From Haloferax sp046557615 (GTDB lineage Archaea > Halobacteriota > Halobacteria > Halobacteriales > Haloferacaceae), in the NCBI RefSeq assembly GCF_046557615.1, contig NZ_JBKIII010000001.1:372001-436000 (forward strand): a stretch of DNA of 64,000 nt. The letters are read 5' to 3'. The notes under the pieces were generated by a model that saw only the letters and a list, made by a program, of their open reading frames with translations, had not been told where the DNA came from and did not search any database. Shown piece after piece: positions 24,617 through 33,813 of the stretch (within the stretch, counting starts at the first letter, position 1; each line of letters begins with the position of its first letter). The translations under genes were made by a program, and so were the position numbers.

Positions 24617-27025
24617 TTACTCCACCGACGACCAGAACCGCTCCAAGCCGAATCCGAGCATGTCCGAACTCACTGGCTGAAACTCCTCGCGCTCGTGGTC
24701 GGGGAAGTACTGTCGAACGCCGTCCCACGACTCGCGAGCGTAGCGCGCATCGACGAAGACGCGAACGCCAACCTCGTCAGTCCCGCGAATCACGCGCCCG
24801 ATTGCCTGTCTGGCTTTTCTCACTGCCGGAACCGTGAGCGCCGTCTCGAATCCAGTGCGGGACGGCGAGCCGCCCCGCTTGCTCCCACTCGCTCCGCTCG
24901 CGGGGACGTCTCCGAATTCCTTGTCGTAGGCTGTCTTCACCGCTCGTGTTCTGGGTGAGGCGGTGTTGATGAGCGGGACGCCGCAGACGACGGCCGCCGA
25001 GAGTCGGTCACCGCTGTAATCGACGCCTTCGGTGAGCGTACCGCGAAGACTCGTCACCAAGACTTTCGACTCGCCGCCGAAGAATTCCGTTTTCAGGTCT
25101 TCGGTCACGCCGTCGTCGGAGGCTTCGTCGAGGAGGACGGGTTTATCCACTCGCTCACTCAGGACGCCCGCCATCCACTCGGCTTCGGCGTAGTTCGGCA
25201 TGCCGACGAGGACGTTGCCGGGCGAGCGCGTGCAGACTTCGGCAGTGGCATCGGTATAGGCCAGTCTGGTACTGTTTTCTTCGCCCGGTGACCCACGATT
25301 TTGGTGAGTGAACTTCGGGACATCGACCGCGAAGCTCTCGCGGTTCTCTTCGGGGAAACCGAGTCCGAAGGTCCGTTCGGCGACCGGTCGGCCGTCATCT
25401 TCGAGCGCGTCGAGTCCGGCGACGCTGCGGAACACGTCGAGCGGTTCGAGTGTCGCGCTCATCAGGACACCACCACCAAAGTCGCTCATTCGCTCGGCGA
25501 TAGCGTCGCCGGGCAGGCAGTTGTGGACCGAGAGTTGGGCGTTGTAGGCGCGTCGCCACGACTCGGCGGGTTCCATCTCGTTCCACGTGCGTTCGAGGTC
25601 GATTGCTCTGAAATACGATTCGTGGTCGGCGTAGGCCCACGTGGCGAGTGCGCGACCCGCGGCGGGGGCGGCACGTCGCTTGTCCTCTTCTTCGACCGAG
25701 TTGAGGATGCGACCGACGAGAGAACCGGTCGCTTCGGCGCGAACCCACGTCCCCTCGTCGTATCCCTTCTCTTCGGCCCATTCGGTGAGTTCGTCCACAC
25801 TCGGCACTTCGGGGTCACGAAGTGGGAGTTCTTCGTCGGTGAGTTCCGTGAGGTTGCTTCGCCAGTTGCGATTTTTGCCGTCGAGATACGCCGTCACACG
25901 ACGGTCGAGTTCCTCTCTGAGGTCGCGGATGAACGCTCGTGTCTCTTTCAACTCCCGAAGCGTCACGTCGCCATCGCTCAACTCTGCTTTGACGAGTTCT
26001 GCGTCGGCGGTGGTCTTTCCGGCGTCTTCGAATTCGACTGGTTGGATGACTCGCGTGAACTCGCTCTCTGCGTCGCGGAGCGTCTTGTCGCCGACGCCGA
26101 CCGACACGAGGTCGCGGACGCGTGGTTCGAGCATGTGCGCCTCGTCGCAGATGACGTAGGTCGAATCGTCTACGAGCGCGCCCGTGAACGTGCCGACGGT
26201 CACGGGGTCGAACGCGTGGTAGTAGTTTCCGACGACGACTTCGACGTTCGAGAGGAGCGCGCCCATCACCGAGTGGGGACACGACCCCATCCCTGCCGAG
26301 AGCCCAACCAAATCTTCGGTCGTGATGAGACCCATATCGTCGAAGTCGAAGGGGACGGCCTCGACGGGGTCGCCGTCCTCTGGCAAATCGGCGAGATAGT
26401 TCGCATAGAATGGGCAGTACTCGACGTCCTCGTAGTCGGGCATCGATTTGGAGTAGGGCGTCGGTTCGCCCGCGGTTTCGAGATACGAGGGTTGCGTACT
26501 CGTCGCGCCCGTATCGAGGAGTCCTGTCTGTTGCTCGCGGGCGTCCTTTGCGAGGGCTTCGGCGCTCGTCATCCCACCGTCGCCGACGAGGCCACGAGTT
26601 CGGTCGCGGAGACCGTCACAACGGTCGTAGACGGTCGATTCGTCGATGCCGCCGCAGGTCTCTCTGCTGTACGGGCACACGTCGGCTTTCCCGACGAGGG
26701 TGAGTCCGGAGACGGATTTCCACTCGTCCGGAAGGTTCTGATTTATCGTGCGGAGGTCGGCTTCGAACTGCCGGAGTTGCTGTTTGACGCTCGTGAGGAC
26801 GAACACCCGTTCGTAGTCCGAATCGGGGTCGCGCACGAGTTCGATGCCCGCGGTGAGTGCGAGCATGGTCTTGCCAGTCCCACAGGCACCTTCGATGACG
26901 GTGAAGCCGCCATCTCGCGCGGTCGAGAGCGCGGTTTCGATTCCGTCCGCCTGCTCGGGATACGGCTCGGCGTGGCCGAATACCTCCTGCCAAGTCACGC
27001 TATCTGGTCCAGTTGCGACGGCCAT
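24617..27025 (-). CDS. XPD/DinG-type Fe-S DNA helicase
   Basis: An 802-residue superfamily 2 helicase. Walker A is EGACGTGKTMLALTAG near residue 55. Cysteines for a 4Fe-4S cluster sit in DVCPYSRETCGG, EYCPFYANY and GSCPHSVMG, as in Rad3/XPD. The DEAH box is ICDEAHMLEPRV near 300. The C-terminal motor has TSLRGTLTEGVDYSGD and the motif VI-like AIGRVIRGTDEVGVRVFVD. It should unwind DNA 5' to 3'. The start at 27025 (MAVATGPDSVTW) is preferred: the longer frame would overlap the preceding HTH gene and adds a Ser/Asn-rich prefix. Confidence 0.93.
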   Translation of the reverse strand: MAVATGPDSVTWQEVFGHAEPYPEQADGIETALSTARDGGFTVIEGACGTGKTMLALTAGIELVRDPDSDYERVFVLTSVKQQLRQFEADLRTINQNLPDEWKSVSGLTLVGKADVCPYSRETCGGIDESTVYDRCDGLRDRTRGLVGDGGMTSAEALAKDAREQQTGLLDTGATSTQPSYLETAGEPTPYSKSMPDYEDVEYCPFYANYLADLPEDGDPVEAVPFDFDDMGLITTEDLVGLSAGMGSCPHSVMGALLSNVEVVVGNYYHAFDPVTVGTFTGALVDDSTYVICDEAHMLEPRVRDLVSVGVGDKTLRDAESEFTRVIQPVEFEDAGKTTADAELVKAELSDGDVTLRELKETRAFIRDLREELDRRVTAYLDGKNRNWRSNLTELTDEELPLRDPEVPSVDELTEWAEEKGYDEGTWVRAEATGSLVGRILNSVEEEDKRRAAPAAGRALATWAYADHESYFRAIDLERTWNEMEPAESWRRAYNAQLSVHNCLPGDAIAERMSDFGGGVLMSATLEPLDVFRSVAGLDALEDDGRPVAERTFGLGFPEENRESFAVDVPKFTHQNRGSPGEENSTRLAYTDATAEVCTRSPGNVLVGMPNYAEAEWMAGVLSERVDKPVLLDEASDDGVTEDLKTEFFGGESKVLVTSLRGTLTEGVDYSGDRLSAAVVCGVPLINTASPRTRAVKTAYDKEFGDVPASGASGSKRGGSPSRTGFETALTVPAVRKARQAIGRVIRGTDEVGVRVFVDARYARESWDGVRQYFPDHEREEFQPVSSDMLGFGLERFWSSVE

Positions 27026-27095
27026 AGGGGTGTCGGTGACTGGCCGCCAGTTCGTATATGAAGATTCGGACCGCTCTGGGTCCGCTCCAGTTCCG

Positions 27096-27482
27096 TTATT
27101 CGAGGAACGATTCGATTGCGTCTGCGAACCCTTCGCGGTCTTCCTCGCCACCGACACAGACGACGAATGGCTCGCTCGCAGGTGCGTAGACTTTCATCTC
27201 ACGACCTTTTTCGGAATAGCGGGTTCCAGCGACGACGACGAGGTCGGCCTCGATGAGGTTCCCGAGATGGTGTCTGACGTTCTGAATCGACGTATCGACC
27301 GCCGCACCGATTTCCGTTGCCGTGGAGGGCGACTCGTGGAGACATGAGAGTATCTCGCGGGCAGTCTCGGTCGCGAGGCTGGAGATAAATTGCTCCGTCT
27401 CTTCGTCGTCGAGCCAGAGGACTCGTGGTGTTCCATCACCACCGACGTTCACGTCTCCGTCGGACGGAAGCAGCCCGGACAT
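27096..27482 (-). CDS. ArsR-type winged-helix regulator
   Basis: A 128-residue protein with the DNA-binding domain near residues 35-100: SLATETAREILSCLHESPSTATEIGAAVDTS and then QNVRHHLGNLIEADLV. The C-terminal part KGREMKVYAPASEPFVVCVGG is the wing and dimer region. It lies upstream of the helicase on the same strand, 70 bases apart, and could control it. The ATG at 27482 is taken because of the conserved order LWLDDEETEQFISSL. The ligand is unknown. Confidence 0.88.
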   Translation of the reverse strand: MSGLLPSDGDVNVGGDGTPRVLWLDDEETEQFISSLATETAREILSCLHESPSTATEIGAAVDTSIQNVRHHLGNLIEADLVVVAGTRYSEKGREMKVYAPASEPFVVCVGGEEDREGFADAIESFLE

Positions 27483-27524
27483 ACCACGGAAAAATAGGTC
27501 AGAAGAGTAAACATTTTCGGGCCA

Positions 27525-28709
27525 TCACGCGCTCGTCGTCTCACCGCGAGTCACACCGGGGAGTCGATTGCCGACGTAGAGAACCGCGAGAACACCGACG
27601 ATGACCACGAGTCCGAGTGCGAGCGTCCGGAAGACGAACTCGAAGCCAACACTCGCCTCGGTGAGAAAGCCGACTGCGCCACTGCCGTTTGCCTCTAACA
27701 GGAGTGCAAGCCCGCTAAAGACCGCGTACGCACTGGCTCGGGCGTCGCTCGGGAGCGACGAGAGCATGAACGTATCGAGCGCGGGAAAGAGGCTGTGGAT
27801 GACGTAGCCGATAATGGCAATCACGACGGCGACTGCGAGGAATCCTTGTGCCATCGTGAGGAGAATGAGCGACCCGGCGAAGGCGACGAGCAGCCCGAAG
27901 ATGTAGGGAATGTGTGGCAGTCGGTCGGCGAGTTGTCCCGAGAGCGAGAACGCCGGGACGCCAGCGGCGAAGATAATCGTCAGCATCGTCCCCGCCGTCG
28001 CGGGCGAGAAGTCCTTCGCTTGGGTCATATAGGAGACGAGGAAGTTGAACAAGCCCTGCCAGACGAACCCGGCGGGGGCGATGAGGAGGATGCCTGTGAG
28101 GATGATTTTCCAGTGGCTGAGCGCGGCGAGGAAGTCCGTATTCGACCCGCTCGCATCGCCCATACTCCCGTCTCGGGAGACGAGATAGAGTGCGACAGTA
28201 ATCGCGGCGGCCGCGACTGCGAGCGCCCAGAACGTTACTCGCCACGAGTAGCTAGCGAGGATGAGAACGACGATTGGTGCCGCGAGGACGGCCGCGAGTT
28301 GACTGGCCGCCCCGTGAATTCCGACCATTCGCCCGACGCGCTCGGGGAAGAGTTCGCCCACCAACGGGACTGCCGAGACGAAGTACGCACCCGAGGAGAC
28401 GCCAATCGCAAACGCGCCGACTTGGAGCATCGGAATCGTCGTCGCGCTCGCAGTGAACACCGAAGCGAGAACGAGCAACGCCCCTGCCGCGAGAACGACA
28501 CGATGCCGTGGCACACGAGTCAAAATGTAGCCGACAGGAATACGTGGAATCGCCGTCCCAATCCAGATGAGCGAGGTGACGATGCCAATCGTCGCGGGGC
28601 CGACGCCGAACTGCGTTTGGAGCGTTTCGACTAACGGCGGGAACGCGACCCGGCCAAAGTTGACGAGGAAGACGAGACCGCAGAGGGTACCAAAGAGACG
28701 GCGTGTCAC
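27525..28709 (-). CDS. MFS transporter
   Basis: A 394-residue membrane protein with about twelve hydrophobic segments. It starts MTRRLFGTLCGLVFLVNFGR, and the loop between helices 2 and 3 has the MFS motif YILTRVPRHRVV (degenerate G-x-L-a-D-r). The order and length match the nitrate/nitrite or phosphate-sugar sub-types loosely; no substrate can be named. It stands alone, converging with nothing, and is divergent from nnr, sharing an 88-base upstream gap with it. Confidence 0.9.
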   Translation of the reverse strand: MTRRLFGTLCGLVFLVNFGRVAFPPLVETLQTQFGVGPATIGIVTSLIWIGTAIPRIPVGYILTRVPRHRVVLAAGALLVLASVFTASATTIPMLQVGAFAIGVSSGAYFVSAVPLVGELFPERVGRMVGIHGAASQLAAVLAAPIVVLILASYSWRVTFWALAVAAAAITVALYLVSRDGSMGDASGSNTDFLAALSHWKIILTGILLIAPAGFVWQGLFNFLVSYMTQAKDFSPATAGTMLTIIFAAGVPAFSLSGQLADRLPHIPYIFGLLVAFAGSLILLTMAQGFLAVAVVIAIIGYVIHSLFPALDTFMLSSLPSDARASAYAVFSGLALLLEANGSGAVGFLTEASVGFEFVFRTLALGLVVIVGVLAVLYVGNRLPGVTRGETTSA

Positions 28710-28797
28710 AAACGCGAATCGAAGGCGAGCGCATCAAGTGTTGTGAATCGGTCGGCCAACCACATGTGTTAACGCACCACCGGGCGAACACAGGGAC

Positions 28798-30231
28798 ATG
28801 ATTACCAGCCGACGCATGGCCGCCGTCGATGTGAACGCTGAAGCGCTCGGCGTCCCGCGAAAGCAGCTCATGGAGTCGAGTGGAAACGCCGTCGCTCGGG
28901 TCGCCCGCGAACTCGTCGAACCCGGCGCTTCTATCGCTATCGTCGCCGGACGCGGCAACAACGGCGGCGACGCGCTCGTCACCGCTCGATTTCTGAAAAG
29001 CTACGACGTGACAGTCCACCTCCTCGGTCGTCCCGAAACCATCTCGACGACCATCGCCCGCGAGAACTGGGATGCACTCGTCGCGGTCGAGTCGAATCTC
29101 CAAACGGTCACCGACTCCTCGAAGTTCGACCTCGGCGCCCCCGACCTCGTCATCGACGCCATGCTCGGGACTGGCGTTACGGGCGCATTACGTGAACCCG
29201 AGGCGACCGCCGCCCGCGCCATCAACGACTCCGATGCACTCGTTCTCTCTGTGGATGTTCCGTCCGGCGTCGATGCCGACACCGGCGACGCTGAAGGTCT
29301 CGCCGTCGAAGCCGACCACGTCGTCACCTTCCACGACACGAAACCCGGCCTCGAAGCACTCGCTTGCGACGTGACGGTCGCGGATATCGGCATCCCACAA
29401 GCCGCCGAGTTGTTCACCGGCCCCGGTGACCTGCTCGAACTCCACCGTCATGCGCAGAGCCACAAAGGCGACCACGGCGACCTCTTGATTATCGGCGGCG
29501 GTCCCTACACCGGCGCACCCGCACTCGCCGCACAGGCCGCGCTTCGTGCCGGTGCAGACCTCGCTCGGGTCGCCTGCCCGGAACACGTCGCCCGCGAGGT
29601 ACAAGGCTACTCTGAGAACCTCATCGTCCGCGAGTTTTCGGGCGACCACCTCGCCCCCGAACACGTCTCCGACCTGCTCGACTACGCCGCCGACCGCGAC
29701 GTGGTCGTCTTCGGCCCTGGACTCGGTGACCACGAGGACTCGCTCGCCGCAGTTCGGCAGTTCCTCACCGAATTTGACGGAACCGCTGTCGTCGATGCCG
29801 ACGCGCTCCAAGTCGTCCCCGACATCGACACGGAAGCGACTCTCATCTGCACACCGCACCAAGGCGAATTGCAGAAGATGGGCGGCACGACCGCGAGTGA
29901 CTGGCGCGAACGAACTGACCTCGTGCGCGAGTTCGCCGCCGACTTGGGCCACACACTACTGGTCAAAGGCGCGTCCGACGTGATTTCCGACGGGAACGAG
30001 ATACGGGTCAACCGAACCGGAAATCCGGGCATGACTGTCGGTGGAACCGGCGACGTACTCGCGGGGGCGACTGGCGCGCTGGCGTGCGTTCTTCCGCCGC
30101 TCGACGCCGCCGCTGTCGCCGCCTACGCCAACGGTCGGGCAGGTGACCTCGCGGCCGACGAATTTGGCAACGGATTAGTTGCGACCGATGTACTCAAGCG
30201 CCTTCCGGTGGGTTTGGTGGGTGAAGAATGA
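28798..30231 (+). CDS. nnr: Bifunctional NAD(P)H-hydrate epimerase / dehydratase
   Basis: A 477-residue repair enzyme for hydrated NADH and NADPH. Residues 1 to about 210 are the YjeF_N epimerase (VDVNAEALGVPRKQLMESSG; GRGNNGGDALVTARFL; DAMLGTGVTG). Residues about 225-477 are the ADP- or ATP-dependent dehydratase with the Walker-like VGGTGDVLAGATGALACVL and HKGDHGDLLIIGGGP. The two parts are in the usual archaeal and bacterial order. Its stop overlaps the start of moaC by four bases, so the pair is an operon. Confidence 0.96.
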   Translation: MITSRRMAAVDVNAEALGVPRKQLMESSGNAVARVARELVEPGASIAIVAGRGNNGGDALVTARFLKSYDVTVHLLGRPETISTTIARENWDALVAVESNLQTVTDSSKFDLGAPDLVIDAMLGTGVTGALREPEATAARAINDSDALVLSVDVPSGVDADTGDAEGLAVEADHVVTFHDTKPGLEALACDVTVADIGIPQAAELFTGPGDLLELHRHAQSHKGDHGDLLIIGGGPYTGAPALAAQAALRAGADLARVACPEHVAREVQGYSENLIVREFSGDHLAPEHVSDLLDYAADRDVVVFGPGLGDHEDSLAAVRQFLTEFDGTAVVDADALQVVPDIDTEATLICTPHQGELQKMGGTTASDWRERTDLVREFAADLGHTLLVKGASDVISDGNEIRVNRTGNPGMTVGGTGDVLAGATGALACVLPPLDAAAVAAYANGRAGDLAADEFGNGLVATDVLKRLPVGLVGEE

Positions 30232-30716
30232 CTGGCGAAAACGAGAACGACCTGACCCACGTCGACGAGTCGGGCGACGTGCAGATGGTCGATGTCGGTT
30301 CGAAACCCGATACGGCCCGCCGAGCAGTCGCTCGCGGCACGATTCACCTCTCCGAATCGACCGTCGAGGCGATTCGAGAGAACCAGGTGAAGAAAGGCGA
30401 CGTGTTGGCGACTGCGCGAATTGGGGCAGTACAGGCCGTCAAACACACGTGGGAGACGATTCCGATGTGCCACCAGATTCCGATTACGAACATCGACACC
30501 GAGTTCGAAGTCGAATCGGATTCGGTGACGCTCTCGGTTGGAGTGGAGACGACCGGAAAGACCGGCTGTGAGATGGAGGCGCTGGAGGGTGTGACGACGG
30601 GCCTGAACGTCGTTTGGGATATGGTCAAAGCCGCCGAGAAAGACTCGGAGGGGCAGTATCCGGGGACGAAAATCTCGGATGTGGAAGTGGTGTCGAAAGA
30701 GAAGTCAGAAATATAA
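30228..30716 (+). CDS. moaC: Cyclic pyranopterin monophosphate synthase
   Basis: A 162-residue protein of molybdenum-cofactor biosynthesis that makes cPMP from the MoaA product. Family blocks are LTHVDESGDVQMVDVGSK, KGDVLATARIGAVQAVK, then TIPMCHQIPITN with the catalytic region and TGCEMEALEGVTTGLNVVWDMVKAAEKD at the end. Length is normal. The ATG overlaps the nnr stop. No other Mo-cofactor gene is in the window. Confidence 0.96.
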   Translation: MTGENENDLTHVDESGDVQMVDVGSKPDTARRAVARGTIHLSESTVEAIRENQVKKGDVLATARIGAVQAVKHTWETIPMCHQIPITNIDTEFEVESDSVTLSVGVETTGKTGCEMEALEGVTTGLNVVWDMVKAAEKDSEGQYPGTKISDVEVVSKEKSEI

Positions 30717-30797
30717 GATTAACCGCACCATTCGTCAATTTTTGCCGCTCAGTCTATGAATTTCCGACTCATTTTATTAGAATATCGAACCGACATG

Positions 30798-30833
30798 TCA
30801 ACGTTTAAATGTCGTCTCTGATGACACTCACAC
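30798..30833 (+). promoter_or_regulatory. Promoter of the surface glycoprotein, leaderless
   Basis: TTTAAAT at 30804-30810 is a good archaeal TATA box. Transcription 25-27 bases downstream would begin at about 30832, next to the ATG at 30834, so the mRNA is predicted to lack a leader. Inferred from spacing. Confidence 0.6.
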
Positions 30834-33761
30834 ATGTTATCACGAAAGGGAGTTGTAGCAACGTTTCTCGCTGCTATCGTGGTACTTTCGGGGGTTCCAC
30901 TCGGACTCTCCGGAAGTGCCGTGGCAACGACAGCGACAGTACCAGCGGCATCACAGACAATCACACTCGATGCCGAGCCACTATCAGTCGGCAGTAGCGC
31001 CAACGTCTCGGTCGGGTACAACCTCACCGATTCCAACGACCCTGCCAACGTGAGCTTCTTTTTGGTCGGCGATACCGGGTTTGCAGACTCGAACAACTCG
31101 ATAACGACTTCGACTGGCACACTCAATCTTACCGTTCCGACACGGTCTGTCGGTGGTTCGCAGCGCGTTCGCGTCGATGCGGTCAACGAAACCAGCGATC
31201 TCCTTGCGACTAACACCACGCTGGTGACGACGGATTCGCCGGTCACAATCGACGGATACACCGTTTCGACACAGACACCGGCCCAGGGGGAACCGGTGAC
31301 GGTGAACACGACGCTCAACAACACTGCCGGTTCGTCGGCAGAGTTCAAAGTGAACGTGTACGCGGAGGACTTCCAGGTTACACCGGAGAACAATACGACT
31401 GTCACGGTCCCCGGTAACTCGAAGAAGCACGTCGAACTGAACGTCACTTACACCGCAGAGACAACGCACAATTTGACCGTGAACGGCCAACCACCGACCG
31501 AAATCGTCGTCGGTAACGCTGGCGGGACGGGTGGGGAAAGCTTCACGTATACGAGCGTCTCTGCTGAGAACACATCGGTTCCGTTAGGCCAGACGGGCGA
31601 CGTTCAGGTTACGTACGACCTCGGTGACGATATCGAGACGAACGACGCCAAACTGATAGTGAAAAATTGGTCGACGACGTTCGATACGAACGCGTCGCTC
31701 GTGGATAACGACACGGTGACGATGTCGATTCCAGAGCAGACTGTCGCCGGACCACAGCGCGTGACGGTCGCAGTCCAGAATACGACGGACGGGACGATGT
31801 ATCGGAGCGAAGTCAACCTCACCGTTGTGGGGAACACCACGGTCGAATCCGTGTCTCCGCCAGCGACAGCAGTTGCCTCCGCAGGTACGAACGTCTCTGT
31901 CACTCTCAACAACACCGGGCCAACTAACGAACTGTTCCAAATTCCGATTTACGACTCGGCAACGAGCCAAAACTCGGTCGGTTACAAGTGGGTCACTGTC
32001 CCAGCGAACACCGAGCAGACCTACAACGTCTCGACTGCGTACTCCGCGGGGACGAAAACGACCTACCTCGCAAACGTGAGTTACGGGACGACGGAAGTCG
32101 CGCCCGCGGCGACCGTGGAATCCGTTACTCACCTCAACGGTCCCGAGAACACGTCCGTACTGACGGCGGACGTCCGAACTGGTTCACTTCTCACCGTCGA
32201 ACTCAAGAATGGGACACAACAGGACCTCGCATCGGCAGGAGTAACAGAATCGTCTGTGTTCGAAGTCGTCGTCCACCTCAACAAGAGCATCGACCCCGGA
32301 CTCGTGCTGGCGAACGCGCACAACGTCTCGTGGGAAATTACGGACACGACGACAGACTACTACGAGGTGACAATCACGGCGCAACCTCTCGAATCACAGT
32401 TCATGCGTGGGGCACCGTCTCTCGATAACTGGGATTCACTGAGTGACAGTGAGGACCAAGCGGACGACAAACTACTCTGGTACAGTATCTCGTTTATCGA
32501 CGAGGATTCGCTGTACAACCAGAACATGTCTGGAATGACCATTGCGACCGACGCGCAAGTGTTCGGTTCGCCACAGTACAACCAGACAACGGACGCTATC
32601 GAAATCGACCTCGCAGCACCGCACTACAACACTACTGGCGGCACCAACGACGGGATTTACAATACGACGATCCCGGCGTCGCTCCTTTCGGAATGGGGGG
32701 TCTCCAACCCCAGCGAATTAGCAGGGACGTATCAGGGACAGTCTCGGACGCTGACCACCGCAGAGAACCCTGACGGAAGTCTGGACGTTTCGATGGACAT
32801 CCACTACTCTAGCGGGCAGGTAGCGATTTTCGCGGAGACGGACGATTCCACAACAACGGATTCTGAGACGACCTCCGACTCGGCGTCGAGTACAGATTCC
32901 ACCACCAGCTCATCGACGAACGACGACGGTGATGACGATTCGTCGGCTATCACTGACGACGACGCGAACACCGCCCGTTCGACCGACGAAAAAGTGACGA
33001 AGTCCGTCACCGGTGTCGAATCGGCGACTGTCGTGTCTGTCGATGAAGAGACGACGGTGACGCTCACCAATGCCTCGTCGAACGAGACGGTGACTATCGA
33101 CCTCAAGAACGTCACTGACACGACGAACGAGACAGTCGTGGATGACACTCGCCCGAACGTGTCGAATCTCGACCTCAACCTCTCGACCGAATCGTCCGAA
33201 TTGGCAGTCTCGGTCAGCTCGCACGACGTCGCACCCAACGGAACTCCGGAATACACCAATTCCGAATCGAACGATGACGCTGGGGAGAGTGACGCTGGTG
33301 TTGTCGGATATCTTCAAATCGACGTTTCCGGAACGACCGACGAGGAGATAGAAGACGCGAGAATCACATTCACCGTTCCGGTAGACAAACTCGAAGCCTC
33401 CGGCACGAACCCGGAAAACGTCACGCTCGCTCGCTACCACGACGGCGAGTGGCAGACGTTAGAGACGCGCCATCTCGGTGGCGACCGTTATGCTGCCGTG
33501 ACGCCTGGCTTCTCCGTGTTCGCCATCACGACTGAATACGAAGCAGTCGGGGACCAAACATCGGCAGCCCAATCGAGCGAAGAGACGACCGAACAGCCAG
33601 ACACAGTTACCGAAACTGCAACTGCCACTGCAACCAAGACGACCACCTCACAACCGACGACCGCGTCGAGCGAGACGACGCAGAGCGAATCGCCTGGGTT
33701 CGGGATTACCGTTGCACTCGCCGCGCTCGCTCTCGTGGCCGCTCGCGTCTGGCGCAACTAA
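30834..33761 (+). CDS. Large PGF-CTERM cell-surface glycoprotein with PGF-pre-PGF domain
   Basis: A 975-residue secreted protein. Signal peptide at about residues 1-33 (GVVATFLAAIVVLSGVPLGLSG, then SAVAT). The bulk is a series of beta-rich segments with many Asn-x-Ser/Thr sites (e.g. NTTVTVPGN, NVSVTLNNTG), likely N-glycosylated. A Ser/Thr/Asp-rich linker (about 665-710) separates them from a PGF-pre-PGF domain (about 730-905: ARITFTVPVDKLEASGT, VTLARYHDGEWQTLETR, TPGFSVFAIT). A Thr/Glu stalk precedes the C-terminal tag ESPGFGITVALAALALVAARVWRN, cut and lipid-anchored by an ArtA-type archaeosortase in other haloarchaea. Partner and ligand unknown. An S-layer-associated role is inferred. Confidence 0.92.
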   Translation: MLSRKGVVATFLAAIVVLSGVPLGLSGSAVATTATVPAASQTITLDAEPLSVGSSANVSVGYNLTDSNDPANVSFFLVGDTGFADSNNSITTSTGTLNLTVPTRSVGGSQRVRVDAVNETSDLLATNTTLVTTDSPVTIDGYTVSTQTPAQGEPVTVNTTLNNTAGSSAEFKVNVYAEDFQVTPENNTTVTVPGNSKKHVELNVTYTAETTHNLTVNGQPPTEIVVGNAGGTGGESFTYTSVSAENTSVPLGQTGDVQVTYDLGDDIETNDAKLIVKNWSTTFDTNASLVDNDTVTMSIPEQTVAGPQRVTVAVQNTTDGTMYRSEVNLTVVGNTTVESVSPPATAVASAGTNVSVTLNNTGPTNELFQIPIYDSATSQNSVGYKWVTVPANTEQTYNVSTAYSAGTKTTYLANVSYGTTEVAPAATVESVTHLNGPENTSVLTADVRTGSLLTVELKNGTQQDLASAGVTESSVFEVVVHLNKSIDPGLVLANAHNVSWEITDTTTDYYEVTITAQPLESQFMRGAPSLDNWDSLSDSEDQADDKLLWYSISFIDEDSLYNQNMSGMTIATDAQVFGSPQYNQTTDAIEIDLAAPHYNTTGGTNDGIYNTTIPASLLSEWGVSNPSELAGTYQGQSRTLTTAENPDGSLDVSMDIHYSSGQVAIFAETDDSTTTDSETTSDSASSTDSTTSSSTNDDGDDDSSAITDDDANTARSTDEKVTKSVTGVESATVVSVDEETTVTLTNASSNETVTIDLKNVTDTTNETVVDDTRPNVSNLDLNLSTESSELAVSVSSHDVAPNGTPEYTNSESNDDAGESDAGVVGYLQIDVSGTTDEEIEDARITFTVPVDKLEASGTNPENVTLARYHDGEWQTLETRHLGGDRYAAVTPGFSVFAITTEYEAVGDQTSAAQSSEETTEQPDTVTETATATATKTTTSQPTTASSETTQSESPGFGITVALAALALVAARVWRN

Positions 33762-33813
33762 TCGGTCACACTCTCGGAACCCACATTAGAATAACTCGCA
33801 CGGACCGCGGGCG